This document shows positions 16,010 through 23,076 of a stretch of 32,681 nucleotides of DNA, piece by piece. The translations under genes and the position numbers were made by a program. Below the pieces are notes generated by a model. It was not told the origin of the DNA, did not search any database, and worked only from the letters and a program-made list of their open reading frames with translations. Source of the DNA: Pseudomonas fluorescens (GTDB taxonomy: Bacteria; Pseudomonadota; Gammaproteobacteria; Pseudomonadales; Pseudomonadaceae); NCBI RefSeq assembly GCF_002837185.1, contig NZ_KZ478033.1:1-32681 (forward strand), written 5' to 3'. The first letter of the stretch is position 1, and each line of letters begins with the position of its first letter.

Positions 16010-16258
16010 CTAACCCTCGATATCAGCCAGTACACGCTCAGCCAACAACCGAGACACCTCGATCAACTGCGCAATACCCAGCGCGCCCTCACGGCGTGAG
16101 CCGTCGAGGTCAAAGGCGAAATCGCAGGTCAGGGCGTGGGCAGAGGCGAGTGATTCGCTGAGGTTGACCAGCAGGTCTTGGGTGCAGATGCCGTCTTTAA
16201 CGGTGAACAGCACGCCGGGTGTTGAATCGAGTGGGGGATTTGGGGTGGGTTTGATCAT
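16010..16258 (-). CDS. DUF6124-like small protein
   Basis: The 82-residue protein begins MIKPTPNPPL and has the segment ESLASAHALTCDFAFDLDG followed by GIAQLIEVSRLLAERVL, which resembles DUF6124 proteins of Pseudomonas (DUF3077 is a related alternative). It is probably a small helical cytoplasmic protein of unknown role. GGAG lies 7 nt upstream of ATG 16258. The gene has an unusually long, hairpin-rich leader (16259-16560), which points to control at the RNA level. It stands alone between the mtl operon and the toxin locus. Confidence 0.7.
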   Translation of the reverse strand: MIKPTPNPPLDSTPGVLFTVKDGICTQDLLVNLSESLASAHALTCDFAFDLDGSRREGALGIAQLIEVSRLLAERVLADIEG

Positions 16259-16560
16259 GGTGAAACTCCGGAGATATTAAAGGAGCTGCCATTGATCGCC
16301 GCGACGCGATGGGGGTGGCAGCTGTACGCAGGTTCGCGGACCGACTCTCCAGAACATCGGCATACCCGAAGGTATCCCACGCACAGCCGCCATAGCGCCG
16401 CACAGTAGACGACAAAAAAGCGCCAACTAAAAGGACACGATGACGCTTTTGCGTCTGAAGAAATACGGGCCGCGACGCCCGACCGCTGATTGTGTAGCGG
16501 TGTACGAAGACTAGAGATTGAGTGTCCTAGGGACAACCTCAACGCCTTGTAAGACGTTTC
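16259..16560 (-). promoter_or_regulatory. structured 5' leader of the DUF6124-like gene
   Basis: No convincing gene lies in 16259-16711. The minus strand carries several hairpins. One is AGCTGCCA/TGGCAGCT (16284-16323) with an inner ATCGC/GCGAT stem. Another is ATACC/GGTAT closed by a TTCG tetraloop (16362-16375). A third is GACGC/GCGTC with a four-A loop (16442-16455). Its AAAAGCG side could instead pair with a downstream CGCTTTT that runs into six Ts (16414-16419), a possible attenuator. CTCCGGAG just before the gene includes the ribosome site, so it could be masked. I recall similar leaders before other genes of this family in Pseudomonas. The transcript start is not known. Confidence 0.5.
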
Positions 16561-16711
16561 TGCTTTTCCCAATACCTAGCCGAACGGACAGTTGTTTGGC
16601 TTAGCGCCAGCCAGCAACATCTTTCTTGCGCCAGTTCGGCGCTATTCCCTTTGCGTACATCAACGCCATGGTCGCGTTTGAGCACCCCTGCACGCTAAAA
16701 AAGGACGAAAC

Positions 16712-17092
16712 ATGAAAGACACCGATACTGAAATCCAACAATCAACTCGCCCAATCAAAGCCATCTACGACTACGCGACACTCGGCTCAAGAACGCGTAT
16801 GGGTGGACAAATCATTACTGCAAGCACCAGCCTCGAGATCCATGACTTGCGCATCGCGTGCGTCGGCGACCGAGTGCGCTACCCCGATGGCAAAGAGAGC
16901 GAAATTGTCTCGGGAGCAGGTTTCGCAGCCACCTACAAAGGTCTGCCCATCGCCATTGTCGGCAGCGCTACCGACAACGGCGACACCGTGACGGGCAGCC
17001 TGCAAAACCTCGCTCAGGTGGTGGAGTACGCGGACGGCGATGGTATTCCTGGCCTTCTAAAGCCTGGATATCACGGGGAGAGTCAGATCTGA
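16712..17092 (+). CDS. small PAAR-domain protein of the toxin locus
   Basis: The 126-residue protein has repeated PAAR-type glycine motifs: LGSRTRMGGQIITAS (26-40), ACVGDRVRYPDGKE and IVSGAGFAATYKGLPIAIVGSATDNGD (the last about 65-91). PAAR proteins form the sharp cone on the type VI secretion spike and carry effectors. AGGA lies 8 nt upstream of the ATG. Its stop overlaps the proposed CTG start of the toxin gene (CTGA), so the two are probably translated together. It has no toxin domain of its own. No type VI structural genes are in the window, so the secretion machine would be encoded elsewhere. From 16561 to 16711 I see only an inverted repeat TAGCGCC/GGCGCTA (16602-16644) and no clear promoter. 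Confidence 0.8.
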   Translation: MKDTDTEIQQSTRPIKAIYDYATLGSRTRMGGQIITASTSLEIHDLRIACVGDRVRYPDGKESEIVSGAGFAATYKGLPIAIVGSATDNGDTVTGSLQNLAQVVEYADGDGIPGLLKPGYHGESQI

Positions 17093-18555
17093 GGCGCTAC
17101 AACATCACCACGGGTTCAACCACCACAGCGGGTGGCAAAGTGACCAGTGGTTGTGAGCGCACCAGTTTCAACGGCGAAATGATCTCAAGGGAGGGTGACC
17201 GGGTCGCTTGCCCGGCTTGCGGCACTGAAGGCTTCATCGCGCTCGTCGGTCCTCATCTGCACGAAGAGTGGAACGGCAAACAAGCGGCACTTGAGGGGGA
17301 TCTGTGTATCTGCAAATGCGATCCGCCGCCGGAGTTGATTGCCAATCAGCGCTTCAAATGCCAGGAGTTCGGTCCCCAGCCTCAACGATTCACCACCGTT
17401 GGAATGGGGCCGACCGCGTCCGCCGCGACACCTTCCAACGTAGCCGCGCCCGCTGCGCCAAATCGTGCCGCTGATACCTGCGTTTTCGCCAAATCATGCG
17501 TTTCGGTACCCGCCGGTTCTACAGCCGCGGGAACCGGCCCGGAAAACGCCAGAAACTTTGGCGCCACGGCCGTCATGGCCTCAACCGGTAAGACGGGCGC
17601 CGTCGGCAGGGTAGCAGGCACACTCGGCAGCGACCTCGGTGCCTGGGCTGTACGAGGCTTGGCCGGAGCCAGTTCGGCCCTCAACCTTGTGCTGCTGGCC
17701 TTTTGGCCACGGGGTATCGGTGATTCAACGCTATACACCCCGGAGCAGTTGGAGGGGATGCGTTCGGCCAGTACGCGGGTGCGTTTCCAGTTTCGCCAGG
17801 ATGAGTCCGGTGAACTGCGTGTTTACGGGCTACATACCCAACCTGGCAGTGGCGCTGACCGCGTACCCGTTGCGCAAGCCCGGTGGAATGAGGATCACAG
17901 CGCGATGGTCGCGGTGCTGGATGGCATCAGCATCATCTGGACGCCGAACCACGGCCCGGTTGTCAGCGTGCCGAGCCCGTATCCCGGTACACCGGAACGC
18001 TTGGATAACGTGTTTGTTCATCCAGTTGCGGTGGGGCAAGATTCGGCAATCAGTCACTATCCAGGACGGGATGCAGAGAATATCACCTGGCAGGATACGA
18101 TCATTTCGTTTCCGGCTGATTCGAATGTGCCGCCGTTGTATCTGGTGTTTGCCAAGCCGGCGGTCAGGCCATTGGAGGTTGGGCAGGCAGCTAATTTGAT
18201 GAGTCGTAGCCGTAAGGATGGGCTGGATATTGACCATATTCCTGCGCAAAAGGCGCTGGAACTGGCGTTAAGGCATCGTATGGCGGATTTGACGGATGAG
18301 GAGGTTCAGAGCTTTCTTCGTCGTGGCGCCAGCATCGCTATACCAGTCAGAGTGCATCAGAATCACAGTGAGACTTATGGCGGCCGAAATACCAAATACA
18401 GACAGAGTAAAGATGCTGAAGACCTTCGAGCAGCGGTGAACAGTAACGTGGATGCGATTAAGAGAGGGCTGCTCGAAGAGGGGTTCGCTGAGTTCGATAT
18501 CGAGGTCGCCCGTCAACAATTACATGACATCAACCAAGCCCAGGGGTGGTATTGA
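17089..18555 (+). CDS. PAAR / S-type pyocin domain / HNH-like nuclease polymorphic toxin
   Basis: This 488-residue modular toxin has a cysteine-containing PAAR-like region (about 8-75, with EGDRVACPACGTEG and WNGKQAALEGDLC), a linker with a hydrophobic stretch at 184-206, an S-type pyocin domain (about 228-364, VRFQFRQDESGELRV to LYLVFAKPAVRP), and a C-terminal tip (366-488). The tip has DIDHIPAQKAL (380-390), HQNHSETYGGRN (423-434) and a closing LHDINQAQGWY. The spaced D-H and H residues suggest an HNH-type nuclease, but this is inference. No ATG, GTG or TTG gives the expected N-terminus RRYNITTG; CTG at 17089 does, and GGGGAG lies 8 nt before it. GC falls at the tip boundary (nt 18181), which suggests tip exchange. 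The stop overlaps the next gene (TGATG). Delivery by a type VI spike is likely. Confidence 0.8.
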   Translation: MRRYNITTGSTTTAGGKVTSGCERTSFNGEMISREGDRVACPACGTEGFIALVGPHLHEEWNGKQAALEGDLCICKCDPPPELIANQRFKCQEFGPQPQRFTTVGMGPTASAATPSNVAAPAAPNRAADTCVFAKSCVSVPAGSTAAGTGPENARNFGATAVMASTGKTGAVGRVAGTLGSDLGAWAVRGLAGASSALNLVLLAFWPRGIGDSTLYTPEQLEGMRSASTRVRFQFRQDESGELRVYGLHTQPGSGADRVPVAQARWNEDHSAMVAVLDGISIIWTPNHGPVVSVPSPYPGTPERLDNVFVHPVAVGQDSAISHYPGRDAENITWQDTIISFPADSNVPPLYLVFAKPAVRPLEVGQAANLMSRSRKDGLDIDHIPAQKALELALRHRMADLTDEEVQSFLRRGASIAIPVRVHQNHSETYGGRNTKYRQSKDAEDLRAAVNSNVDAIKRGLLEEGFAEFDIEVARQQLHDINQAQGWY

Positions 18556-19031
18556 TGGACGCCGTGACAATTGAAAGTTGGATCAAACATCTAGGATGGC
18601 TCTATGAGGATTTAATTTCCCACAGAATTATTCCAGGCCTGCCACTCACTGAGCTCTATAGCGGGCGTGATTGGTTATCGCTGAAAAAACCAGCTGACGG
18701 CCTGGAGTTAAGTTTCTGGGCGGAGACGAGGAGGTACGAGCGACTCTTTATCACCCTGCGCTCTACTGTTGAAGGTACAACAGAGTACAAGGGTGAGCTT
18801 CCCAAGCCTTTTGCGTTACTAGCATCCAAGTCAGAGGTGCGAGCAGCTTTCGGTATGCCCATGGAATCACAAGGCCTGACGAAGCTGCCTTTGGATACCG
18901 TATTGGGTGGCTTCGATACTTATTCGCTGGATCAGATTAACTTCCCAAATCTGAAAGTGTCCTTTCAGTACACATCCACAATGCAGATTAAAACGTTGGT
19001 TTTTTCGTTAATCAACCGAGGGCACCCTTAG
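18555..19031 (+). CDS. cognate immunity protein, DUF6392-like
   Basis: The 158-residue protein begins DAVTIESWIKHLGWLYEDL and includes ELSFWAETRRYERLFITL, with no signal peptide. It resembles the DUF6392 family, which I recall next to S-type pyocin toxins in Pseudomonas; the family name is moderately sure. Its ATG overlaps the toxin stop codon by one base, the usual arrangement of a toxin and its immunity gene, so it should neutralise the tip at 366-488. A second, diverged copy follows at 19221 and a stub at 19869. GC is low (about 42% in the stretches I counted in this region), unlike the core genes. Confidence 0.75.
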   Translation: MDAVTIESWIKHLGWLYEDLISHRIIPGLPLTELYSGRDWLSLKKPADGLELSFWAETRRYERLFITLRSTVEGTTEYKGELPKPFALLASKSEVRAAFGMPMESQGLTKLPLDTVLGGFDTYSLDQINFPNLKVSFQYTSTMQIKTLVFSLINRGHP

Positions 19032-19080
19032 TGCAGCAGAAAAATTTATCTTTAACGTGGAAAAACTTTGAATACTGAAA

Positions 19081-19124
19081 AAGGGGCACGCATTTATTTA
19101 AGCCGAAACAAATGCGTTCCCTTT
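19081..19124. repeat. long stem-loop after the first immunity gene
   Basis: Bases 19081-19095 pair with 19110-19124 with one mismatch, giving a 15-bp stem around 14 nt, AAG at the left end and TTTAT at the right. It could terminate transcription in either direction. Its AAAAAGGGG-start, CCCTTT-end form also resembles a dispersed palindrome seen in many proteobacteria. Confidence 0.5.
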
Positions 19125-19134
19125 ATGCCTTCAT

Positions 19135-19221
19135 ATGCTGGAGCAGGGATTCACCGAATCAGATCTTCAAGACGCTCGCGTTAAAATGCACAAAATAAAT
19201 GAAACACAGGGGTGGTACTGA
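19135..19221 (+). pseudogene. orphan 3' end of a second toxin tip
   Basis: In frame up to TGA at 19219-19221 this reads MLEQGFTESDLQDARVKMH followed by KINETQGWY. It aligns with the end of the intact toxin (LLEEGFAEFDIEVARQQLH then DINQAQGWY). An in-frame stop just upstream at 19099-19101 and the lack of any toxin body show that only the tail remains. Its stop overlaps the start of the second immunity gene (TGATG) exactly as in the intact pair. Confidence 0.75.
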
Positions 19222-19700
19222 TGGACGCCGTTACGATCAGTCATTTAGTAGGGGGGCTCGGTTTCCCTTATCACAAATTGGTGAGCGAAGGACTCATTCA
19301 GGAATTACTGCTCAAGCGGCTATTTGATACGTCTGATAACGAGGAGCTGATTCAAAATCCAGAACCCGGCGTGAAATTATGGTTCTGGGCAGAAACAAAA
19401 CGGCTGGAGCAAGTAATGATCATCCTGATTCAAACAGTCGGGCAGCCTGTCTATACCGGGCAATTACCTCAGCCGTTCAGGTTAGGTATGGATCAGCGAT
19501 ACGTACGTGAGGTTTTAGGTGTGCCCACTAAATCCAAGCCCTCCGTAAAACTGCCAGGTGGATTGGGTGTGCGGGGCGGAGCGGACATATATTACTTGGA
19601 CCAAAAGGCACATCCCAACGTGATGGTAACTCTCAGCTATCTGGGAAATCTTAGAGTTAACAATATCAGTTTCTCCTTGATTGATTCCGGACACGATTGA
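19221..19700 (+). CDS. second immunity protein, DUF6392-like, orphan
   Basis: The 159-residue protein shares DAVTI at the start, FWAET-(K/R)-R in the middle, P-(K/Q)-PF and a closing SLI-GH with the first immunity protein, but has diverged strongly elsewhere (roughly a third identical by eye). It follows an orphan toxin tail, so it probably protects against a related toxin variant no longer encoded intact here. The ATG at 19221 is chosen over a GTG 9 nt upstream by analogy with the first pair. GC is low: about 42% in 19321-19380. Confidence 0.7.
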   Translation: MDAVTISHLVGGLGFPYHKLVSEGLIQELLLKRLFDTSDNEELIQNPEPGVKLWFWAETKRLEQVMIILIQTVGQPVYTGQLPQPFRLGMDQRYVREVLGVPTKSKPSVKLPGGLGVRGGADIYYLDQKAHPNVMVTLSYLGNLRVNNISFSLIDSGHD

Positions 19701-19710
19701 TCTCCCACAG

Positions 19711-19787
19711 GGGCTTGCTATAACTATAGAACGTCGAATTGCTAACATGATTGCCAGTGGCAATTAGCTGTTCGCTCAAGCAAGCCC
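19711..19787. repeat. nested inverted repeat after the second immunity gene
   Basis: GGGCTTGC (19711-19718) pairs with GCAAGCCC (19780-19787). Inside are GCTAA/TTAGC (19741-19768) and ATTGCC/GGCAAT (19750-19764). The outer arm recalls the GGGGGCTTGC core of the REPs in the mtl operon, so this may be a decayed REPIN. It could also end the immunity transcript. Confidence 0.45.
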
Positions 19788-19800
19788 TCCATAATTTTCC

Positions 19801-19869
19801 ATGTGGCCAAGAACAGAGATCGCTCTTTCTCAGATACACGATGTCAATAAAAAATACATGTGGTATTGA
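19801..19869 (+). pseudogene. orphan 3' end of a third toxin tip
   Basis: The 22 codons before TGA at 19867-19869 read EIALSQIHDVNKKYMWY at the end, which aligns with IEVARQQLHDINQAQGWY of the intact toxin. The stop again overlaps an ATG (TGATG). No upstream toxin body remains. Confidence 0.6.
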
Positions 19870-19917
19870 TGGGCCTCGTGACAATTGAGCGTCGGATCAG
19901 GCATCTAGTGATGGCGT
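19869..19917 (+). pseudogene. 5' stub of a third immunity gene, cut at the end of mtlR
   Basis: The start reads MGLVTIERRIRHL and matches the first immunity protein (MDAVTIESWIKHL), with clear nucleotide identity over about 40 bases. Similarity stops where the convergent mtlR gene ends (19918), so the copy is truncated at that junction. Confidence 0.65.
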
Positions 19918-20823
19918 TCAAGCCAAATTCTGCTCAGTCAACCGCTGCACCGCCAAACGCCGATAGTGGGACGGCGTCATCCCCTTAAGCTGCTGAAACC
20001 GCCGATTGAAGTTGGAAATGTTGTTGAACCCCGACTCAAAGCACACATCCGTCACCGCCTTGTCCCCATCGGCCAGCAGTTCACAGGACTTGCTGATGCG
20101 CAGTCGGTTTACAAACTCAATGAACGTGCGCCCCGTGGCCTGTTTGAAAACGCGGGAGAAATATGTCGGTTTCATCCCCAGATACTCCGCGACTTCCTCC
20201 AGCGGCAGCTCGCGGGCATAGTGGGCGAAAATGTAGTCCACTGCGCGGTTGGTGCGGTCGATGCTGTGTTCGTCGGCTTGCTGCGGGGTGGTCACGCCGG
20301 ACAGCAGTTGATAGTCCTCACAGGCGCTTAACACTTCCAGCAAGATAAAGAAGTGCCCCAGGCGCGCCATGCCGTGGGCGTCTTCGATCTGCTGCATCAG
20401 GGTCATGGCCTGGGCGATGGTCTTTTTGCAGCGGAATTGGATGCCGTATTGGGCGCGCTCGAGCAACGGCGCCAGGCTCTTGAGTTCGGCGAATATATGG
20501 CTGCCGTGCTCGAACAACTCGTCGGTGAAGTTCACCAGCATGTCGCGCTTGGGCACCACTTCGTCTTCCTCCACCTGGCTGATCCAGTTGTGGGGCAGGT
20601 TGGGGCCGGTGAGGAACAGGCTTTCCGGGTAGAAGTTACCGATGTAGTCGCCGATGAACACCTTGCCCGAGCTGGCGACGATCAGGTGCAGCTCGTACTC
20701 CTTGTGGAAATGCCAGCGCACCAGCGGGCAGGGGAAGCCGTGCTGGCGATAGATGATGGACAGACCGTTGTGATCGTCCATCAACTCGTAGGAAGGGTCG
20801 GTGATGCGCGTTGCTCGGGTCAT
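19918..20823 (-). CDS. mtlR: AraC-family activator of mannitol utilisation
   Basis: The 301-residue protein has an N-terminal cupin-like sensing domain (VRWHFHKEYELHLI, near 37-50) and a C-terminal AraC/XylS double helix-turn-helix (about 195-293) with LEEVAEYLGMKPTYFSRVFKQ and CFESGFNNISNFNRRFQ. It matches MtlR, the activator of mtlEFGKDYZ in P. fluorescens. It is on the same strand as the operon but 4.1 kb from mtlE, with the toxin locus between them. The ribosome site before 20823 is poor. It starts 72 bp after the glycosyltransferase stop, so co-transcription is possible. Confidence 0.92.
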   Translation of the reverse strand: MTRATRITDPSYELMDDHNGLSIIYRQHGFPCPLVRWHFHKEYELHLIVASSGKVFIGDYIGNFYPESLFLTGPNLPHNWISQVEEDEVVPKRDMLVNFTDELFEHGSHIFAELKSLAPLLERAQYGIQFRCKKTIAQAMTLMQQIEDAHGMARLGHFFILLEVLSACEDYQLLSGVTTPQQADEHSIDRTNRAVDYIFAHYARELPLEEVAEYLGMKPTYFSRVFKQATGRTFIEFVNRLRISKSCELLADGDKAVTDVCFESGFNNISNFNRRFQQLKGMTPSHYRRLAVQRLTEQNLA

Positions 20824-20894
20824 GTTGCCGTCGCTTTATTGTGGTCGCTGCGTAGGATAATGCCCCGTCGCGCGCGACCTCGCCAGCGGCAGCG

Positions 20895-22184
20895 CTATAG
20901 GCTGCGGTTTTTCGCCTCGATCCACTGGGACATGTACTGGGTACTCTTGTGCGCATGATGGCGCAGCATGCTGCCGGTGAAGTTGTCCCGGCGATGGGCA
21001 GTAAGGTTACGGCGGCATTGCTCCAGGCACGCCACCAGGGCTGGTCCATGCTGAGCCTGGTCATAACGCCGGGCCAGCAGCTGGCGCCCGTGTTCCTGGG
21101 CTTGGGTCCAGCGCTCGCGGTGCTGGTAGAGGGCCACGGCAGCGGCGGCCAGGGCCGGGGCGTCGTGGGCGATCATGCCGGGCCAGGGCTGGTCGTCGCC
21201 CATGGCCTCGGCGCCGATAGGGGTGGTGACATTAGGCGTGCCGCACAGCATGGCGTCGATCAACTTGCCCTTGATACCCGCACCAAAGCGCAACGGCGCC
21301 AGGCAGATGCGCGCGGCGCTCATCACTTGCAGCGCGTCTTCGGCCCAGTTCATTACATGAAAACCCTGGGCCGGGTTGTGCAGGGCAGTGGCCTTGGGCG
21401 GCGTATAGGCGCCGTAGATATGCAACTGCGCGCCCGGCAATTGCTGGCGGATCAGCGGCCACAGGCTGTGCTTCATCCATAGCACGGCGTCCCAGTTGGG
21501 CGCATGGCGGAAGTTGCCGATGCTGAGAAAGTGCGCACGCTCTTCAAACGGCGCAAACGCGGCCTTGGGCGGCTGCAGCATCAACGGGCACCAGTGGAGC
21601 AGGGCGGCCGGCACCTTGAACTGTTCGGTGAGCAGGCGGATTTCCACGTCGGAGATCATCAGGCTGATGTCGCAGCGGTAAATCGCGGCGATTTCGCGTT
21701 TGGCCAGGTCGGTGTCGGCCATGCGTTGGTACTCGTCCTCCAGCGCCGGCGCGAACAGGGCACTGAAGTCGTCGCTCTCTGGGTTGGCCTTTACGTGCTC
21801 CTTGAAACGCTGGTGGCGGGCGTCGCGCAGGCTTTGCAGGTCGGAGGTCTCCAATACGCGCAGGGCGTCGGGGCAGCATTTTTCGACGCGCCAGCCGAAT
21901 TGCTCTTCCATCATGAAACGGTCGAACAGCACGATATCCGGGGCCAGTTCGCGAACAAAATCATCGAAGCTGCTGTTATTCAGTTCAATGGCGCATTCCG
22001 CGATGCCGAGGGCGGGCAAGTCAGCCTTGTGTTCGCCAATGGTCGCCGGGCTGCTGAAGGTAACGGCCCAACCTTGTGTAAGAAAGCTCTCGAGAATCTG
22101 CATCATATGCCCGCCTGCAGCTGAGGAGCGCGGCTCCGGCCAGACGTAACCAATGACCAGGACTTTGGTGGCGGGCTGATTCAT
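20895..22184 (-). CDS. glycosyltransferase, GT-B fold, family 4-like
   Basis: The 429-residue protein begins KVLVIGYVWPEPRSSAAGGHM, a GT-B N-terminal motif, and has the donor-binding region APLRFGAGIKGKLIDAMLCGTPNVTTPIGAEAM near residue 315-350, where family-4 enzymes bind the nucleotide sugar. No signal peptide or clear membrane segment is seen, so it probably acts at the cytoplasmic side. The start at 22184 has AAGGAAA 9 nt upstream; a longer open frame to 22880 only runs antisense to tpx. The acceptor and sugar are unknown, and no polysaccharide cluster surrounds it. Confidence 0.8.
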   Translation of the reverse strand: MNQPATKVLVIGYVWPEPRSSAAGGHMMQILESFLTQGWAVTFSSPATIGEHKADLPALGIAECAIELNNSSFDDFVRELAPDIVLFDRFMMEEQFGWRVEKCCPDALRVLETSDLQSLRDARHQRFKEHVKANPESDDFSALFAPALEDEYQRMADTDLAKREIAAIYRCDISLMISDVEIRLLTEQFKVPAALLHWCPLMLQPPKAAFAPFEERAHFLSIGNFRHAPNWDAVLWMKHSLWPLIRQQLPGAQLHIYGAYTPPKATALHNPAQGFHVMNWAEDALQVMSAARICLAPLRFGAGIKGKLIDAMLCGTPNVTTPIGAEAMGDDQPWPGMIAHDAPALAAAAVALYQHRERWTQAQEHGRQLLARRYDQAQHGPALVACLEQCRRNLTAHRRDNFTGSMLRHHAHKSTQYMSQWIEAKNRSL

Positions 22185-22343
22185 TAGCAGCGGTTTCCTT
22201 GAGGGACAGGCGAAAAGCGCGCAATTAAACCACAACCCGGTGACATGACAATTTGTATCTGGCGGTAGGTAGCGTCGGCACTTTGTGGTTAACTTCGGCC
22301 TCTCGAATTCGTTTAACCAAAACCCAGCATAAGGATTCCGTTC

Positions 22344-22844
22344 ATGGCTCAAGTCACCCTTAAAGGCAACCCGGTCCAGGTTGAAGGCGAATTGCCGAAA
22401 GTCGGCGCCAAAGCTGCAGACTTCACCCTGACCGCCGGCGATCTGTCCAACGCTACCCTGGCCACCTTTGCCGGCAAGCGCAAAGTGCTGAATATCTTCC
22501 CAAGCGTTGACACCCCAACCTGCGCCACTTCCGTGCGCAAGTTCAACGCCCAGGCCAACGACGTGGAAAACACCGTGGTGTTGTGCATCTCCACCGACCT
22601 GCCATTCGCCCAGGCGCGTTTCTGCGGCTCCGAAGGCCTGGAAAACGTGAAGAACCTGTCGGATTTCCGCGACTCGGATTTCGCCGTTGACTACGGTGTG
22701 TCGATTGCCGACGGCCCGCTCAAGGGCCTGACCGCTCGCGCTGTGGTGGTGCTGGACGAAAACGACAACGTGCTGCACAGCGAACTGGTCAAGGAAATCG
22801 CTGAAGAGCCAAACTACGAAGCGGCCCTGGCTGTTTTGAAGTAA
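22344..22844 (+). CDS. tpx: thiol peroxidase Tpx
   Basis: The 166-residue atypical 2-Cys peroxiredoxin reduces hydrogen and alkyl peroxides using thioredoxin. The peroxidatic cysteine is C60 in SVDTPTCATSV and the resolving cysteine is C94 in ARFCGSEG, both at the family positions. AAGGAT precedes the ATG. It is a single-gene unit with its own strong terminator. The 159-bp upstream gap, shared with the divergent glycosyltransferase, holds a near-palindrome GGTTAAC/GTTTAACC (about 22287-22322) of unknown meaning. Confidence 0.96.
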   Translation: MAQVTLKGNPVQVEGELPKVGAKAADFTLTAGDLSNATLATFAGKRKVLNIFPSVDTPTCATSVRKFNAQANDVENTVVLCISTDLPFAQARFCGSEGLENVKNLSDFRDSDFAVDYGVSIADGPLKGLTARAVVVLDENDNVLHSELVKEIAEEPNYEAALAVLK

Positions 22845-22896
22845 CTGTTTCTGCGCATGACTGTCGTGAGGCAGTAACACGTATGATGCACGATTG

Positions 22897-22927
22897 CGGC
22901 CTGGCCTAGTCCAGGCCGTTTTTATTT
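22897..22927 (+). terminator. rho-independent terminator of tpx
   Basis: CGGCCTGG and CCAGGCCG form a perfect 8-bp stem with a 6-nt loop, followed by TTTTTATTT. It begins 52 nt after the tpx stop. Confidence 0.92.
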
Positions 22928-23076
22928 GGGTGTCAGCAGCTTAGCGAAACAGCCCGCAGACCAGGATCCGAATTTTGAAAGTTGTAAGCTCAAGGTAAAT
23001 AGCCGGTAAAGGCGCTTTTCTAAATGCGCTCCAGTGCTTATCTTTCAGCCTCCCAAAGAAGAAGCTCTCGCGCCCA

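Noticed and set aside
16197..16572. Two short leftward reading frames upstream of the DUF6124-like gene
   Set aside because: They lie over the hairpins of the leader and show no protein family; the region is better explained as structured RNA.
16858..17088. A toxin start at 16858
   Set aside because: The extra 77 residues are arginine-rich out-of-frame translation of the PAAR gene.
22185..22343. An OxyR site or sigma-70 promoter for tpx
   Set aside because: I could not find a convincing -35/-10 pair or OxyR motif; only a near-palindrome is present.
22185..22880. A 661-residue version of the glycosyltransferase
   Set aside because: The upstream part is antisense to tpx and does not resemble any glycosyltransferase.
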